A model generated the notes under the pieces. It had not been told where the DNA came from. It worked only from the letters and a program-made list of their open reading frames with translations, and ran no database searches. 51,582 nucleotides of DNA from Pseudonocardia sp. SCN 73-27. Lineage in GTDB: Bacteria; Actinomycetota; Actinomycetes; Mycobacteriales; Pseudonocardiaceae. The DNA is taken from assembly GCA_001725415.1 (NCBI GenBank), contig MEGH01000041.1:1-51582 (forward strand), in the 5' to 3' direction. Made by a program: the position numbers and the translations under genes. Numbering within the stretch: the stretch's first letter is position 1; each line of letters opens with the position of its first letter. Shown piece after piece: positions 24,819-33,775 of this stretch.

Positions 24819-26000
24819 ATGACCGCCGATCAGCTGCTCAGTGCCGACCTCCCCGCGGCCCCTGTGCGCCCCGCCCCCCTGCCCGACGCCGCCGGCATGG
24901 TCGACACCATCCGCCGCAGCTGGGCCCTCATCGAGGACCGCGCCGACGAGCTGGGCCGCCACTTCTACGCGACGTTGTTCCACAACGCCCCCGAGACCCG
25001 CGACCTGTTCCCCGTGAACATGGAGGTCCAGCGCAGCAGGCTGCTCCGCGCGCTGGTCCACGTCGTGCAGATGGTCGACCAGCTCGACGAGCTGGTCCCG
25101 TTCCTGCAGCAGCTCGGCCGCGACCACCGCAAGTTCGGCGTCCTCACCGAGCACTACGACGCCGTCGGCAACGCGCTGCTCTCGGCCATCTCCACCTACT
25201 CCGGCGCCGGCTGGACCCCCGACGTCGAGAAGGCCTGGACCGACGCATACGCAGTGGCGGGCAAGGCCATGAGCGAGGCCGCCGCTGCCGAGCGCGGCCG
25301 CGCCTCCTGGATCGGCCGCCTCCTCGACCACAAGCGCATCGGCTGGGACCTCGCGGTCATCACGGTGCAGACCGACGAGCCCATCCCCTACCAGCCGGGG
25401 CAGTACGTCAGCGTCGAGACGCCGCAGCGGCCGCGGCTGTGGCGCTACCTCTCGCCCGCCAACGCGCCCCGCCCCGACGGCACCGTGGAGTTCCACGTCC
25501 GGGCCGTCACCAACGGCTGGGTCAGCCGCGCGATCGTCGCCCACTCCCGGGTGGGCGACACCTGGCGCATCGGCCCGCCGATGGGCCGCATGGGCCTGCA
25601 GCAGCACGAAGGCCGCGAGCTCCTGATGGTCGCCGGCGGCACCGGTATGGCGCCGATGAAGGCCGTCCTCGACGACCTCACCCGCCGCCCCGAGCCGCCG
25701 CGCACCCAGGTGTTCATCGGCGGTCGCACCTGGGACGACCTCTACGACTTCGACGCGCTGCGCCGCATGTCCTACGCCCACCCGTGGCTCGACGTGGTGC
25801 CCGTCCTGGAGCGGGACGAGGACGCCGCCGGCGCCGAGCGCGGCACGCTGGCCGACGTCGTCACCCGCTACGGCTCCTGGTCCGACCACGACGTGCTGGT
25901 GTGCGGCTCGCCCGGGATGATTCGCGCGACGGTGTCGCGGATGTTGGTGGCGGGCACGCCGCTCGACCGCATCCGCTACGACCCGTTCACGATGGACTGA
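24819..26000 (+). CDS. Flavohaemoglobin-like protein (possibly type II)
   Basis: 393 aa: globin domain (about 25-155) plus FAD/NAD(P)-binding ferredoxin-reductase domain (about 165-393). Globin landmarks: Tyr B10 = Y50, Phe CD1 = F64, Gln E7 = Q71, proximal His F8 = H103. The reductase part has PGQYVSV, a NAD-site GGTGMAPM and LVCGSPGM. Standard flavohaemoglobins have RxYS for FAD; here it reads RYLS (209-212) followed by PANAP, as in actinobacterial type II forms reported not to be classic NO dioxygenases. The role may therefore be NO or peroxide/lipid-related electron transfer. ATG 24819 is preceded by GAGGAGAG. Transcription ends at the hairpin at 26015-26046. Confidence 0.88.
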   Translation: MTADQLLSADLPAAPVRPAPLPDAAGMVDTIRRSWALIEDRADELGRHFYATLFHNAPETRDLFPVNMEVQRSRLLRALVHVVQMVDQLDELVPFLQQLGRDHRKFGVLTEHYDAVGNALLSAISTYSGAGWTPDVEKAWTDAYAVAGKAMSEAAAAERGRASWIGRLLDHKRIGWDLAVITVQTDEPIPYQPGQYVSVETPQRPRLWRYLSPANAPRPDGTVEFHVRAVTNGWVSRAIVAHSRVGDTWRIGPPMGRMGLQQHEGRELLMVAGGTGMAPMKAVLDDLTRRPEPPRTQVFIGGRTWDDLYDFDALRRMSYAHPWLDVVPVLERDEDAAGAERGTLADVVTRYGSWSDHDVLVCGSPGMIRATVSRMLVAGTPLDRIRYDPFTMD

Positions 26001-26014
26001 CCCCGCACACGTGA

Positions 26015-26046
26015 AACGCCGAGTTCGACGGATCGAACTCGGCGTT
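26015..26046. terminator. Bidirectional terminator between the flavohaemoglobin-like gene and hspR
   Basis: Perfect 14-bp stem AACGCCGAGTTCGA / TCGAACTCGGCGTT with loop CGGA, placed between convergent stops at 26000 and 26060. Confidence 0.85.
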
Positions 26047-26059
26047 CTCGTACGGGTTC

Positions 26060-26545
26060 TCAGCCCCCGCTACGCGGCTTCGGCCGCCACACCACCAGCG
26101 CCTGACGCCGGTCGACCGGAACGAGATCGCGCCGGTACGACTGGTGCACGACCGCGGCCGCCTGCTCGGCCGCCGCGTGCGCGGCCGACAGCTCGGCGGT
26201 GAGCTCCTCGACGCGGGCGCGCAGCTCGTCGACGAGCTGTTCCAGCTCGATGATCCGCTTCACGCCGGCGAGGTTCACCCCGTCGACCTGGGACAGCCGC
26301 TGCACCTCGCGCAGCAGCGCGATGTCGCGCGCCGAGTACCGGCGCCCGCCGCCGGACGACCGGCCGGGACTCACGAGCCCCAGCCGGTCGTAGCTGCGCA
26401 GGGTCTGCGCGTGCATCCCCGCCAGCTCGGCAGCGATGGAGATGACGAAGACCGGGCTGTCCGAGCTCGCACCCGGAGGCAGAACCGCGTCCACGACGGG
26501 TTCCCCGCCGTCGGACGAGCCCTCGGCCGACCTCATCCTCGTCAC
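26060..26545 (-). CDS. hspR: HspR heat-shock repressor (MerR family)
   Basis: Autoregulator that represses the dnaK operon and clpB by binding HAIR elements, with DnaK as co-repressor (known for Streptomyces and Mycobacterium). 161 aa: N-terminal MerR helix-turn-helix (about 31-75: [20 protein letters not shown] then [20 protein letters not shown]), a linker helix and a coiled coil (about 95-135). A 30-residue N-terminal extension precedes the domain. GTG 26545 overlaps the dnaJ stop (GTGA); ATG 26536 is an alternative with GGGAGG upstream. Last gene of dnaK-grpE-dnaJ-hspR. Targets in this window are the two dnaK HAIR sites and the clpB one. Confidence 0.95.
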   Translation of the reverse strand: MTRMRSAEGSSDGGEPVVDAVLPPGASSDSPVFVISIAAELAGMHAQTLRSYDRLGLVSPGRSSGGGRRYSARDIALLREVQRLSQVDGVNLAGVKRIIELEQLVDELRARVEELTAELSAAHAAAEQAAAVVHQSYRRDLVPVDRRQALVVWRPKPRSGG

Positions 26546-27738
26546 CTCCCGTCGAGCAGACCCGCGCGCGGGTCGAAGTCCTTCGTCGACTCCGCGTAGG
26601 CCTGCAGGGCCTCGGTGGCCGCGTCGTCGAGCTTCGTCGGAACCGCCACCTCGACGGTGACCAGCAGGTCACCGGTCTTGCCGTTCTTGCGCCGCACCCC
26701 ACGGTCGCGCACCCGGAAGGTCCGGCCGGCGGCCGTGCCCGCCGGGATCTTCAACGAGACGGTCCCGTCGAGCGTCGGCACCGTCAGCGTCGCGCCGAGC
26801 GTCAGCTCGGGGAAGGTGACGGGCACCTTCAGGGTGAGGTCGTCGGCGTTCTTCGCCGAGCGACCGAACACCTTGTCGGGGCTGACGTGCACCTTGACGA
26901 ACAGGTCGCCCGCCGGCGCGCCACCGCGCCCCGGCTCGCCCTGCCCGGCCAGTCGCACCTTCTGCCCGTCGTCGACGCCCGCGGGGATGCGGACGGTCAA
27001 CGTGCGGGTCCGGGTGCTCACGCCGTTGCCGTGGCACTCGGGGCACGGGTCGTCGACGATCCGCCCCGTTCCGCGGCAGTCGGTGCAGGGCTCGGAGAAG
27101 CCGAACGCACCCTGGTTGCGGGTGACCAGGCCGAGGCCGTCGCACGTGGGGCAGGTGTGCGGCGTGGTGCCAGGCCGGGCACCCGACCCGCCACACGTCT
27201 CGCAGCGGCCCGGCGCGCTGAGCCGCAGCGCCACCTCGGCACCGCGGACCGCGTCGTCGAACGCGATGCGGACCTCGGTCTCGACGTCGGCGCCCCGCTG
27301 CGCACCCGTGCGGGTGCCACGCGTCGCGCCGCCGCGACCACCTCCGCCGAACAGTCCGCCGAAGAGGTCGCCCAGGCCACCGGCACCCCCGCCGCCGGCA
27401 CCCGACCGGGCGAACAGGTCCTCGAAGGACTGTCCGCCCGCGCCGGTGCCGAAGCCGCCGGGGAAGCCACCCGCGCCGCCCCCGAAGCCACCGCCGCCGC
27501 CCGCGAAGAGCGCACGGGTCTCGTCGTACTCCTTGCGCTTCTTGTCGTCGGACAGGACGCCGTAGGCCTCGGACACGGCCTTGAACCGCGCCTCGGCCTT
27601 GGCGTCGCCGGGGTTGGCGTCGGGGTGCAGCTCGCGGGCGAGCTTGCGGTACGCCTTCTTGATCTCGTCCGCGGACGCGCCGGAGGCGACGCCCAGCTCG
27701 CGGTAGAAGTCCTTCTCGATCCAGTCCCGCTGGGTCAT
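26542..27738 (-). CDS. dnaJ: DnaJ co-chaperone (Hsp40)
   Basis: Stimulates DnaK ATPase and delivers substrates (398 aa). N-terminal J-domain with HPD at 38-40, a Gly/Phe-rich region (about 80-150), four CxxCxGxG zinc-finger repeats ([32 protein letters not shown]) and C-terminal substrate-binding domains. This is the DnaJ1-type copy tied to hspR. It begins 20 bp after grpE with GGAGAGGAGG upstream, and ends overlapping hspR. Confidence 0.97.
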   Translation of the reverse strand: MTQRDWIEKDFYRELGVASGASADEIKKAYRKLARELHPDANPGDAKAEARFKAVSEAYGVLSDDKKRKEYDETRALFAGGGGGFGGGAGGFPGGFGTGAGGQSFEDLFARSGAGGGGAGGLGDLFGGLFGGGGRGGATRGTRTGAQRGADVETEVRIAFDDAVRGAEVALRLSAPGRCETCGGSGARPGTTPHTCPTCDGLGLVTRNQGAFGFSEPCTDCRGTGRIVDDPCPECHGNGVSTRTRTLTVRIPAGVDDGQKVRLAGQGEPGRGGAPAGDLFVKVHVSPDKVFGRSAKNADDLTLKVPVTFPELTLGATLTVPTLDGTVSLKIPAGTAAGRTFRVRDRGVRRKNGKTGDLLVTVEVAVPTKLDDAATEALQAYAESTKDFDPRAGLLDGR

Positions 27739-27757
27739 TCCGCCTCCTCTCCGCCGA

Positions 27758-28459
27758 TCAGTGCTGCTGCTCGGGGTTCTGCTGCTGTTCGGGGTCCTGC
27801 TGCCCGGCGCCGGGGGCCGGGTGCTCGGCGGCCGGGACGTCGGCCGCAGCGCGGTCGACGACGGTCACCATCGCCGGCCGCAGCACACGGTCGCCCAGGC
27901 GGTAGCCGCGGCGCAGCACCGTGGACACCACGGTGACCGTCGCCCCGACCGCGTCGGACTCCTCGTGCTGCACGGCCTCGTGCACCGTCGGCTCGAACGG
28001 CTCCCCGCCGACACCGAAGGGCTCCAGGCCCAGCTTCGTCAGCGTGTCGACGACCTTGTCGGCCACCGACTTGAACGGGCCGTTGAGGTCGCCGTGCTGC
28101 TCGGCACGCTCGATGTCGTCGATCACCGTGAGCATCTCGGACGCGAACTGCGCCCGCGCCGCCGCCAGCTGCGCCTGCCGGTCGCGGTCGACGCGGCGCC
28201 GGTAGTTGGCGTACTCGGCGCTCACGCGCTGCAGGTCGGACGTGCGCTCGGCGACCTCCGCCTCCAGCTCCTGGATCCGCGGGTCCGTCGCGGGAGCGGG
28301 CGGTCCGGCGGCCGGGGCCCCGGCCGGCTCCTCGCCGGCCGGGGTCCTGACCTCACCGGTCTGCGGGTCGATGCGTCGACGATCGCGCACCACGACCCGC
28401 TCGCCCTCGTGCTCTCCGTCCGGGCCCCTGCGTGCGTCGGGTCCGTTCGGGTTGCTCAC
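27758..28459 (-). CDS. grpE: GrpE nucleotide-exchange factor
   Basis: Releases ADP from DnaK and resets the chaperone cycle (233 aa). A charged N-terminal region (1-60) precedes a long coiled coil (about 65-115, [20 protein letters not shown] then [13 protein letters not shown]) and the beta-wing head (about 150-205, [20 protein letters not shown] ... [20 protein letters not shown]). The C-terminal tail is Gln/Pro/Glu-rich ([14 protein letters not shown]). ATG 28459 overlaps the dnaK stop by 4 bp. Confidence 0.97.
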   Translation of the reverse strand: MSNPNGPDARRGPDGEHEGERVVVRDRRRIDPQTGEVRTPAGEEPAGAPAAGPPAPATDPRIQELEAEVAERTSDLQRVSAEYANYRRRVDRDRQAQLAAARAQFASEMLTVIDDIERAEQHGDLNGPFKSVADKVVDTLTKLGLEPFGVGGEPFEPTVHEAVQHEESDAVGATVTVVSTVLRRGYRLGDRVLRPAMVTVVDRAAADVPAAEHPAPGAGQQDPEQQQNPEQQH

Positions 28460-30312
28460 TTCTTGTCCTTGTCCTCGTCCACGATCTCGGCGTCGACGAC
28501 GTCGTCGGCCTGCTCGCCGGCGGCCGTCGAGTCGGCACCCGGGGCACCCGCGGCAGCGCCGTCGGCACCCTGCTGCTGGTAGAGGGCCGCGCCCATCTTC
28601 TGCGACTCCTGGCCCAGCTTCTCCACCGCGGCCTTGAGGGCCTCGGTGTCGGTGCCCTTCAGCGCCTCCTGCGCCTCGCCCAGTGCGGCGTTCACGCCGT
28701 CCTTGACGTCGGACGGGAGCTTCTCGTCGTTCTCCTTGACGAACTTCTCCGTCTGGTAGACGAGCGTCTCCGCCTGGTTGCGGACCTCGGCGTCCTCACG
28801 ACGCTTCTTGTCCTCCTCGGCGTGCTGCTCGGCCTCGCGCATCATCCGGTCGATCTCGTCCTTGCCCAGGGCGGACCCGCCGGTGATCGTCATGGCCTGG
28901 CTCTTGCCGGTGCCCAGGTCCTTCGCCGAGACGTTCACGATGCCGTTGGCGTCGATGTCGAAGGAGACCTCGATCTGCGGCACACCACGCGGGGCGGGCG
29001 GCAGACCCGTCAGCTCGAACATGCCGAGCTTCTTGTTGTACGACGCGATCTCGCGCTCGCCCTGGAACACCTGGATCTGCACGGACGGCTGGTTGTCGTC
29101 GGCCGTCGTGAAGATCTCCGACCGCTTGGTGGGGATCGTGGTGTTGCGCTCGATGAGCTTGGTCATCACGCCGCCCTTGGTCTCGATGCCCAGGGACAGC
29201 GGGGTGACGTCGAGCAGCAGGACGTCCTTGACCTCACCGCGCAGCACACCGGCCTGCAGGGCGGCGCCGACGGCGACGACCTCGTCCGGGTTGACGCCCT
29301 TGTTGGGCTCCTTGCCGCCGGTCAGCTCCTTGACGAGCTCGGTGACGGCGGGCATCCGGGTGGAGCCACCGACGAGCACGACGTGGTCGATCTGGCCGAC
29401 GGAGATGCCGGCGTCCTTCACGACCTGGTTGAACGGGGCGCGGGTGCGGTCGAGCAGGTCCGAGGTGATCTTCTGGAACTCGGCGCGCGACAGCGTCTCG
29501 TCGAGGAACAGCGGGTTCTTGTCCGCGTCGACCGTGATGTACGGCAGGTTGATGGTGGCGCTGGACGAGCTGGACAGCTCGATCTTCGCCTTCTCCGCGG
29601 CCTCACGCAGCCGCTGCATCGCCATCTTGTCCTTGGTCAGGTCGATGCCCTGCGAGTTCTTGAACTTGTCGACGAGCCATGCGATGACCCGCTCGTCCCA
29701 GTCGTCGCCACCGAGGTGGTTGTCGCCGTTGGTCGCCTTGACCTCGACGACGCCCTCACCGATCTCCAGCAGCGAGACGTCGAACGTGCCACCACCGAGG
29801 TCGAAGACCAGGATGGTCTGCTCCTTGTCGCCCTTGTCGAGGCCGTAGGCCAGCGCGGCCGCGGTGGGCTCGTTGACGATGCGCAGGACGTTGAGGCCCG
29901 CGATCTGGCCGGCCTCCTTCGTGGCCTGGCGCTGCGCGTCCTCGAAGTAGGCGGGGACGGTGATCACCGCGTCGGTGATCTCCTCTCCCAGGTACGCCTC
30001 CGCGTCGCGCTTGAGCTTCTGCAGCACGCGGGCGCTGATCTCCTGGGCGGAGTACTTCTTGCCGTCGATGTCCTCGGTGGACCAGCTCGACCCGACGTGG
30101 CGCTTGACCGAGCGGATCGTGCGGTCGACGTTGGTGACCGCCTGGTTCTTCGCCGACTGTCCGACGAGCACCTCGCCGTTGCGCGCGAACGCGACGACGG
30201 AGGGCGTGGTGCGCGAACCCTCTGAGTTCGCGATGACCGTCGGCTCGCCACCCTCGAGGACGGCGACGACGGAGTTGGTGGTTCCGAGGTCGATACCGAC
30301 CGCACGAGCCAT
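28456..30312 (-). CDS. dnaK: DnaK chaperone (Hsp70)
   Basis: ATP-dependent Hsp70 (618 aa, normal actinobacterial length). Nucleotide-binding domain with GIDLGTTNS (6-14), [10 protein letters not shown] and VGGSTRMP, then substrate-binding domain with [17 protein letters not shown], and helical lid ending [13 protein letters not shown] 30312 has CGGAGG 8 nt upstream. First gene of dnaK-grpE-dnaJ-hspR; two HAIR sites (30345-30365, 30400-30420) lie upstream, so it is under HspR control. No CIRCE element was found here. Confidence 0.98.
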   Translation of the reverse strand: MARAVGIDLGTTNSVVAVLEGGEPTVIANSEGSRTTPSVVAFARNGEVLVGQSAKNQAVTNVDRTIRSVKRHVGSSWSTEDIDGKKYSAQEISARVLQKLKRDAEAYLGEEITDAVITVPAYFEDAQRQATKEAGQIAGLNVLRIVNEPTAAALAYGLDKGDKEQTILVFDLGGGTFDVSLLEIGEGVVEVKATNGDNHLGGDDWDERVIAWLVDKFKNSQGIDLTKDKMAMQRLREAAEKAKIELSSSSSATINLPYITVDADKNPLFLDETLSRAEFQKITSDLLDRTRAPFNQVVKDAGISVGQIDHVVLVGGSTRMPAVTELVKELTGGKEPNKGVNPDEVVAVGAALQAGVLRGEVKDVLLLDVTPLSLGIETKGGVMTKLIERNTTIPTKRSEIFTTADDNQPSVQIQVFQGEREIASYNKKLGMFELTGLPPAPRGVPQIEVSFDIDANGIVNVSAKDLGTGKSQAMTITGGSALGKDEIDRMMREAEQHAEEDKKRREDAEVRNQAETLVYQTEKFVKENDEKLPSDVKDGVNAALGEAQEALKGTDTEALKAAVEKLGQESQKMGAALYQQQGADGAAAGAPGADSTAAGEQADDVVDAEIVDEDKDKK

Positions 30313-30344
30313 GGTTGTTGCCTCCGTGATACCTGTTGGCCTTG

Positions 30345-30365
30345 CTTGAGCTTGTCCGACTCAAG
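30345..30365. promoter_or_regulatory. HAIR operator 1 of the dnaK operon
   Basis: CTTGAGC, 7 nt, ACTCAAG: 13 of 14 positions of the HspR-associated inverted repeat; 33 bp upstream of dnaK. Confidence 0.85.
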
Positions 30366-30399
30366 TCTTCCCGTGACTCCTCGACGCCGTCAAGTCCGG

Positions 30400-30420
30400 C
30401 TTGAGTCCGTCACGCTCAAC
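30400..30420. promoter_or_regulatory. HAIR operator 2 of the dnaK operon
   Basis: CTTGAGT, 7 nt, GCTCAAC, identical in its two arms to the clpB site. It lies 88 bp upstream of dnaK and 119 bp upstream of the divergent lipoprotein gene. The two HAIR sites are offset by 55 bp. Confidence 0.85.
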
Positions 30421-30525
30421 TTGCTTCACCCCGCCCAACGACGGGCATCGGCGCGATGTTCCCGGGACCGCGACAATCTTTCCCGGGCACTTCTCGACCG
30501 TCCGGCGAGAACGTCCGATCGGTCC

Positions 30526-30538
30526 TAGGGTGGGCGTT
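30526..30538 (+). promoter_or_regulatory. Leaderless promoter of the DUF3558-like lipoprotein gene
   Basis: TAGGGT at 30526-30531, 7 nt, then ATG 30539. Confidence 0.45.
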
Positions 30539-31117
30539 ATGACCGCGCACCGGCCCCGCAGAACGCCGACGCGGCGCCGGACCACGGTCGTGCTCCCCGT
30601 CCTCGCCGCCCTCACCGTGCTGCTCGCCGGCTGCACCAGCGTCGTCGCGGGCGAGGCCGCGCCCGTCGCCGGTGGACGCGAGACCGTCGACGAGATCCGT
30701 CAACGGGTCGACCTCGGCTCGCTCGACCCCTGCGACATGGTCAGCCCTGCCCAACGCGCCGCCCGCAACCTCGGCGACGCCGAACCGCTCAAGGACGACG
30801 CCTCGTTGCCCGCCTGCCAGTGGCTGGGCAGGGGCCGCTCCGCCAACAGCGACCGGATCACGTTCCGGCTCGACGACTCCGTCCGCGACCGCTCCTCCGA
30901 CACGGGCGCCCGCGTCACCGACGTCCTCGGCTTCTACGCCGTCGAGCTGCCGTCGACGACGTACCACGCGTGCAACATCCTGGTCGACGTCGCCGAGAAG
31001 CAGACGCTGCAGATCACCCACCTCGCCGACGCCGACCCGAGCGGCGACGCCTGCTCCTCCGGCCGGGACTTCACCGAGTCGGCGCTGCGCACCCTCACCC
31101 GCATCAGCCGCCGCTGA
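30539..31117 (+). CDS. DUF3558-like lipoprotein
   Basis: 192 aa. Signal peptide with basic start (HRPRRTPTRRR), hydrophobic core and lipobox LLAGC (Cys about residue 26), so membrane-anchored outside the cytoplasm. The mature part has DPCDMVSPAQRAARNLG, ACQW and TYHACNILVDV, giving the four-cysteine pattern of DUF3558 proteins, which are common beside PPE/EspG genes in Pseudonocardiales. The leaderless ATG 30539 is chosen over upstream frames. It may act with the PPE-like protein downstream at the cell surface; the function of the family is unknown. Confidence 0.85.
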   Translation: MTAHRPRRTPTRRRTTVVLPVLAALTVLLAGCTSVVAGEAAPVAGGRETVDEIRQRVDLGSLDPCDMVSPAQRAARNLGDAEPLKDDASLPACQWLGRGRSANSDRITFRLDDSVRDRSSDTGARVTDVLGFYAVELPSTTYHACNILVDVAEKQTLQITHLADADPSGDACSSGRDFTESALRTLTRISRR

Positions 31118-31187
31118 CCCGTTCGCACCCGAACACGGATCCGGCCGACCGGCCACACCGGGCCCGCCGGCGCGCCACGATCCGCGC

Positions 31188-32414
31188 ATGCTCGGGATCA
31201 ACCACCACCGGTACGAAGGCTTCTCCCTGGCCCAGAAGCTGAAGTGGCTCGGCGAAGGGTCCGGCAGCTCCGCGATCGCGATCCTCCACCAGGGAATGAC
31301 GAACATCGGCGGGAAGTTCGCCGACTCCGACCAGGAGCTGCGACGACAGCTCGAACCGCTGGGCATCGCCTGGCAGGGTCGCGCCGCCTCCGAGGCCGGG
31401 GCCGCGGTGACCGCCTCGGCCGTCCGTGCGGAAGCGCACTCCGACGCCGGCCGGGCGGCAGGAGCGTCGGTCGACGGGTACGGGATGTCGTTCGGCGAGA
31501 TGAGCCGACACGTCGGCGCGTCGGGGCGGGATCTGGTCGTCATGGACGTCGAGCGGGCGATGTCGCTGCCCGCGGGTGCCCCGTTCGTGCTCCTCGGCCC
31601 GGTCGGCGGGCCGTTCGCGTTGATGGCCGCCGAGGCCGACCACCGCGAAGCCGTCGAGCAGGTCCGGACGATCGACGCGAAGGCCAACGCCGCGCTGTAC
31701 GTCCACGAGGACACCTCGCGGCAGGCACTCGGCCGGTTCCCTGTCGCCGAGACCGCACCGGCCGCCGACACGCAGACCGGGGCAGCCGCGGGCGGCGGTC
31801 TCGGAGGTGCGCTCGGCGCCGGGCTCGGCGGTGCCGGGTCGGTCGGCGGTGTCGGGACGCCGCCGGTGGACTCCCTCGGTGGCCTCAGCACGCCGCGGCC
31901 GCCCGGAACGCCTCCTCCGCCCGATCACACCGTCCGCCCTCCCGACCCCGCGGTGCCGCCGCCGGGCCTCCCGGGCGGGCCCCGTGTCGACGGCTCATCG
32001 GTACCGAAGATCCCGAGCGGTCCGCCGATCCGGCGGGTCCCCGATCCGCCGCCGGGCACCGTTCGGCCGGACCCACCCGGCCTCACGACCCCGGGCCTGC
32101 CCCGCGGCACCGGCACGCCGACGGGGCGCGGGTTCGCCGACAAGCTGTTCCGCGCCGGTGGTGGTCAGGGCGTCGCGGAGCCGACGACGCGCGCCCCGGC
32201 CGGCGCCCGGGACGCCGCCCGCGCGATGACCGCGTCGGGTCGTCCGGGCGGGTCGGGCCTGCCCGGTGGCATGTACCCGCCGATGGCCGGGGCCGCGGGC
32301 AGCCGCAGCGGCAACGACCGGCACACCCCGCGCTACGTGGTGCCCAGCTCGGCAGCGTTCGACGTCGACACCCCGTACGTCGCGCCGGTGATCGGCGGGG
32401 AGGAGCAGCGATGA
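31188..32414 (+). CDS. PPE-like protein with proline-rich C-terminal region
   Basis: 408 aa. Residues about 1-165 are alpha-helical and PPE/WXG100-like: MLGINHHRYEGFS, a long helix with SLAQKLKWLGEG, QLEPLGIAWQGRAASEAG (with the characteristic W-x-G turn) and a paired helix. The rest is Pro/Gly-rich and low-complexity with PxPP runs and an Ala/Gly stretch (about 190-225). No Sec signal is seen, as expected for an ESX-exported protein. ATG 31188 is 70 bp after the lipoprotein stop; the stop overlaps the EspG-like start (ATGA). It should form a pair with an EspG-type chaperone. Confidence 0.8.
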   Translation: MLGINHHRYEGFSLAQKLKWLGEGSGSSAIAILHQGMTNIGGKFADSDQELRRQLEPLGIAWQGRAASEAGAAVTASAVRAEAHSDAGRAAGASVDGYGMSFGEMSRHVGASGRDLVVMDVERAMSLPAGAPFVLLGPVGGPFALMAAEADHREAVEQVRTIDAKANAALYVHEDTSRQALGRFPVAETAPAADTQTGAAAGGGLGGALGAGLGGAGSVGGVGTPPVDSLGGLSTPRPPGTPPPPDHTVRPPDPAVPPPGLPGGPRVDGSSVPKIPSGPPIRRVPDPPPGTVRPDPPGLTTPGLPRGTGTPTGRGFADKLFRAGGGQGVAEPTTRAPAGARDAARAMTASGRPGGSGLPGGMYPPMAGAAGSRSGNDRHTPRYVVPSSAAFDVDTPYVAPVIGGEEQR

Positions 32415-33172
32415 CCGTGGACTGGGACGCGGCGACCGTGCTGACGCTGACGGAGTTCGAGGTGGCCTGGGAGGCTGCGGGACTCGACGAGACGCCGTGG
32501 GAACTCGACCCGCCGCGGCACGGCCGGACGTGGGAGGAGCGGCGCGAGATCGTCGACGGGGCGCTGGCGTCGCTGGCGGCGCGCGGCCTGGTCGACGACC
32601 GCAGGCCGGTGCCCCGGCTGGCTGCGGCGCTGGCGGTACTGGACCGTCGTGAGCTGTCGGTGGACGTGCGCGTCCACGGGACGACGGTGGTCGGCGCGGT
32701 CGCGGCCCGCCACCGCGGCCGGGCGGTGCTGGCGGTGCGTCACGAGGGCGAGATCGCGCTGGCCGACCTCGCACCGACGCGGCTGTCGCGGGCGGCCGTG
32801 GAGGTGGTCGGGCCGGTGTCGGCGGCCCGCGGGCGGACGGTGAACGTGCGGGCGGCCGACGTCGAGGCGGCGGTCGGCGCGGCGGGTGAGAACCCGGGCG
32901 CGCTGGTCGACGAGCTGGTCCGCCGCGGCGTGCGGGAGGGTGACGCGGCGACCTACGTCGCGATGCACCGCGACGTCGATCGCCACGGCATGGTCGGGGT
33001 GTGCGTGGGCCGGCGGCGGGCGCCGTGGCTGATCGGGGTGCACCGCACGGCGTCGGGGCACGTGGTCCGGGTGCGCAGGCCGGCAGGCGACGGGCGCGAC
33101 GTCCTCACCGTGGCGCCGGTCGACGCGGCGGGGCTGGCCCGCCGGATCGACGACCTGATCGCGGCAGCCTGA
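32411..33172 (+). CDS. EspG-family ESX chaperone
   Basis: 253-aa soluble protein resembling EspG, the cytosolic chaperone that binds the tip of PE/PPE dimers and brings them to ESX. Seen: LTEFEVAWEAAGLDETPWEL at the N terminus, an alternating beta/alpha core (VDVRVHGTTVVGAVAARHRG) and the closing MVGVCVGRRRAPWLIGVHRT and DGRDVLTVAPVDAAGLARRI segments. ATG 32411 overlaps the PPE-like stop, so PPE protein and chaperone are co-translated. No ESX membrane component is present in the window. Confidence 0.85.
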   Translation: MTVDWDAATVLTLTEFEVAWEAAGLDETPWELDPPRHGRTWEERREIVDGALASLAARGLVDDRRPVPRLAAALAVLDRRELSVDVRVHGTTVVGAVAARHRGRAVLAVRHEGEIALADLAPTRLSRAAVEVVGPVSAARGRTVNVRAADVEAAVGAAGENPGALVDELVRRGVREGDAATYVAMHRDVDRHGMVGVCVGRRRAPWLIGVHRTASGHVVRVRRPAGDGRDVLTVAPVDAAGLARRIDDLIAAA

Positions 33173-33184
33173 GCTGAGGCGGTC

Positions 33185-33616
33185 TCAGAGGGTCGGCGCC
33201 GGTCGCGGTTCGACGCGGCCCGCCGACGGCGGCGGGAGCGGGTCGGCGATCGGGGCGAGGACGCGGTGGGTCTCGGGGTCGTCGACGACACCGTCCTCGG
33301 CGTCGCGGTACACGAGCTCGCCGTCGGGGCCGAGGTCGGCGAGGTAGCCGGCGAGGGCGAGCTGGTCCTCGTCGAGGTCGGTGAGGGCCTCGTATCGGCA
33401 GGGGGCGACGCGGTACTCGGGCCATTCGAGGTTGCCGTAGGCGTCGTGCAGGTCGGCGATCAGGCCGGTGAACACCTGCTGCCAGCGCAGCGGCATCGAC
33501 TGGGCCAGGGAGCGGGGCACCACGAGGTAGTCCTCACTCGCGCCCCGCGCCGGCCGGTCGAGGTAGTCGCGCAGCGGCGTCGTCGACGCCGGGCTGTGGG
33601 GTTCGTCGCGTGCCAT
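33185..33616 (-). CDS. Conserved hypothetical protein next to the EspG-like gene
   Basis: 143 aa, no recognised domain. Soluble and acidic; segments such as EDYLVVPRSLAQSMPLRWQQ, LEWPEYRVAPCRYEAL and LTDLDEDQLALAGYLADLG suggest a compact helical fold. ATG 33616 is chosen because GGAAGCAGG lies a few bp upstream; the frame continues to 33724 without features. It is convergent with the EspG-like gene, 12 bp apart, with only a weak hairpin (5-bp stem) between them. Function unknown. Confidence 0.75.
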   Translation of the reverse strand: MARDEPHSPASTTPLRDYLDRPARGASEDYLVVPRSLAQSMPLRWQQVFTGLIADLHDAYGNLEWPEYRVAPCRYEALTDLDEDQLALAGYLADLGPDGELVYRDAEDGVVDDPETHRVLAPIADPLPPPSAGRVEPRPAPTL

Positions 33617-33775
33617 CGAGCCTGCTTCCGGTCGTGCGCGCCGGCGGTGACCTGCCGTCCTGCACCAGATGTTGGGGATGAGGCCCGGACGCGTCGCGAG
33701 CGGGACCGGTTCCGATGCTTCCACGATCCCCGATCGGGCGCGGATCGCGGTGGCGGCGCCGGTGCTCCGCCGTCC

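Noticed and set aside
30313-30538. CIRCE element for HrcA near dnaK
   Set aside because: No TTAGCACTC-N9-GAGTGCTAA-like repeat is present; only HAIR sites.
33171-33195. Terminator between the EspG-like gene and the hypothetical gene
   Set aside because: Only a 5-bp stem (CTGAG/CTCAG) and no U-tract.
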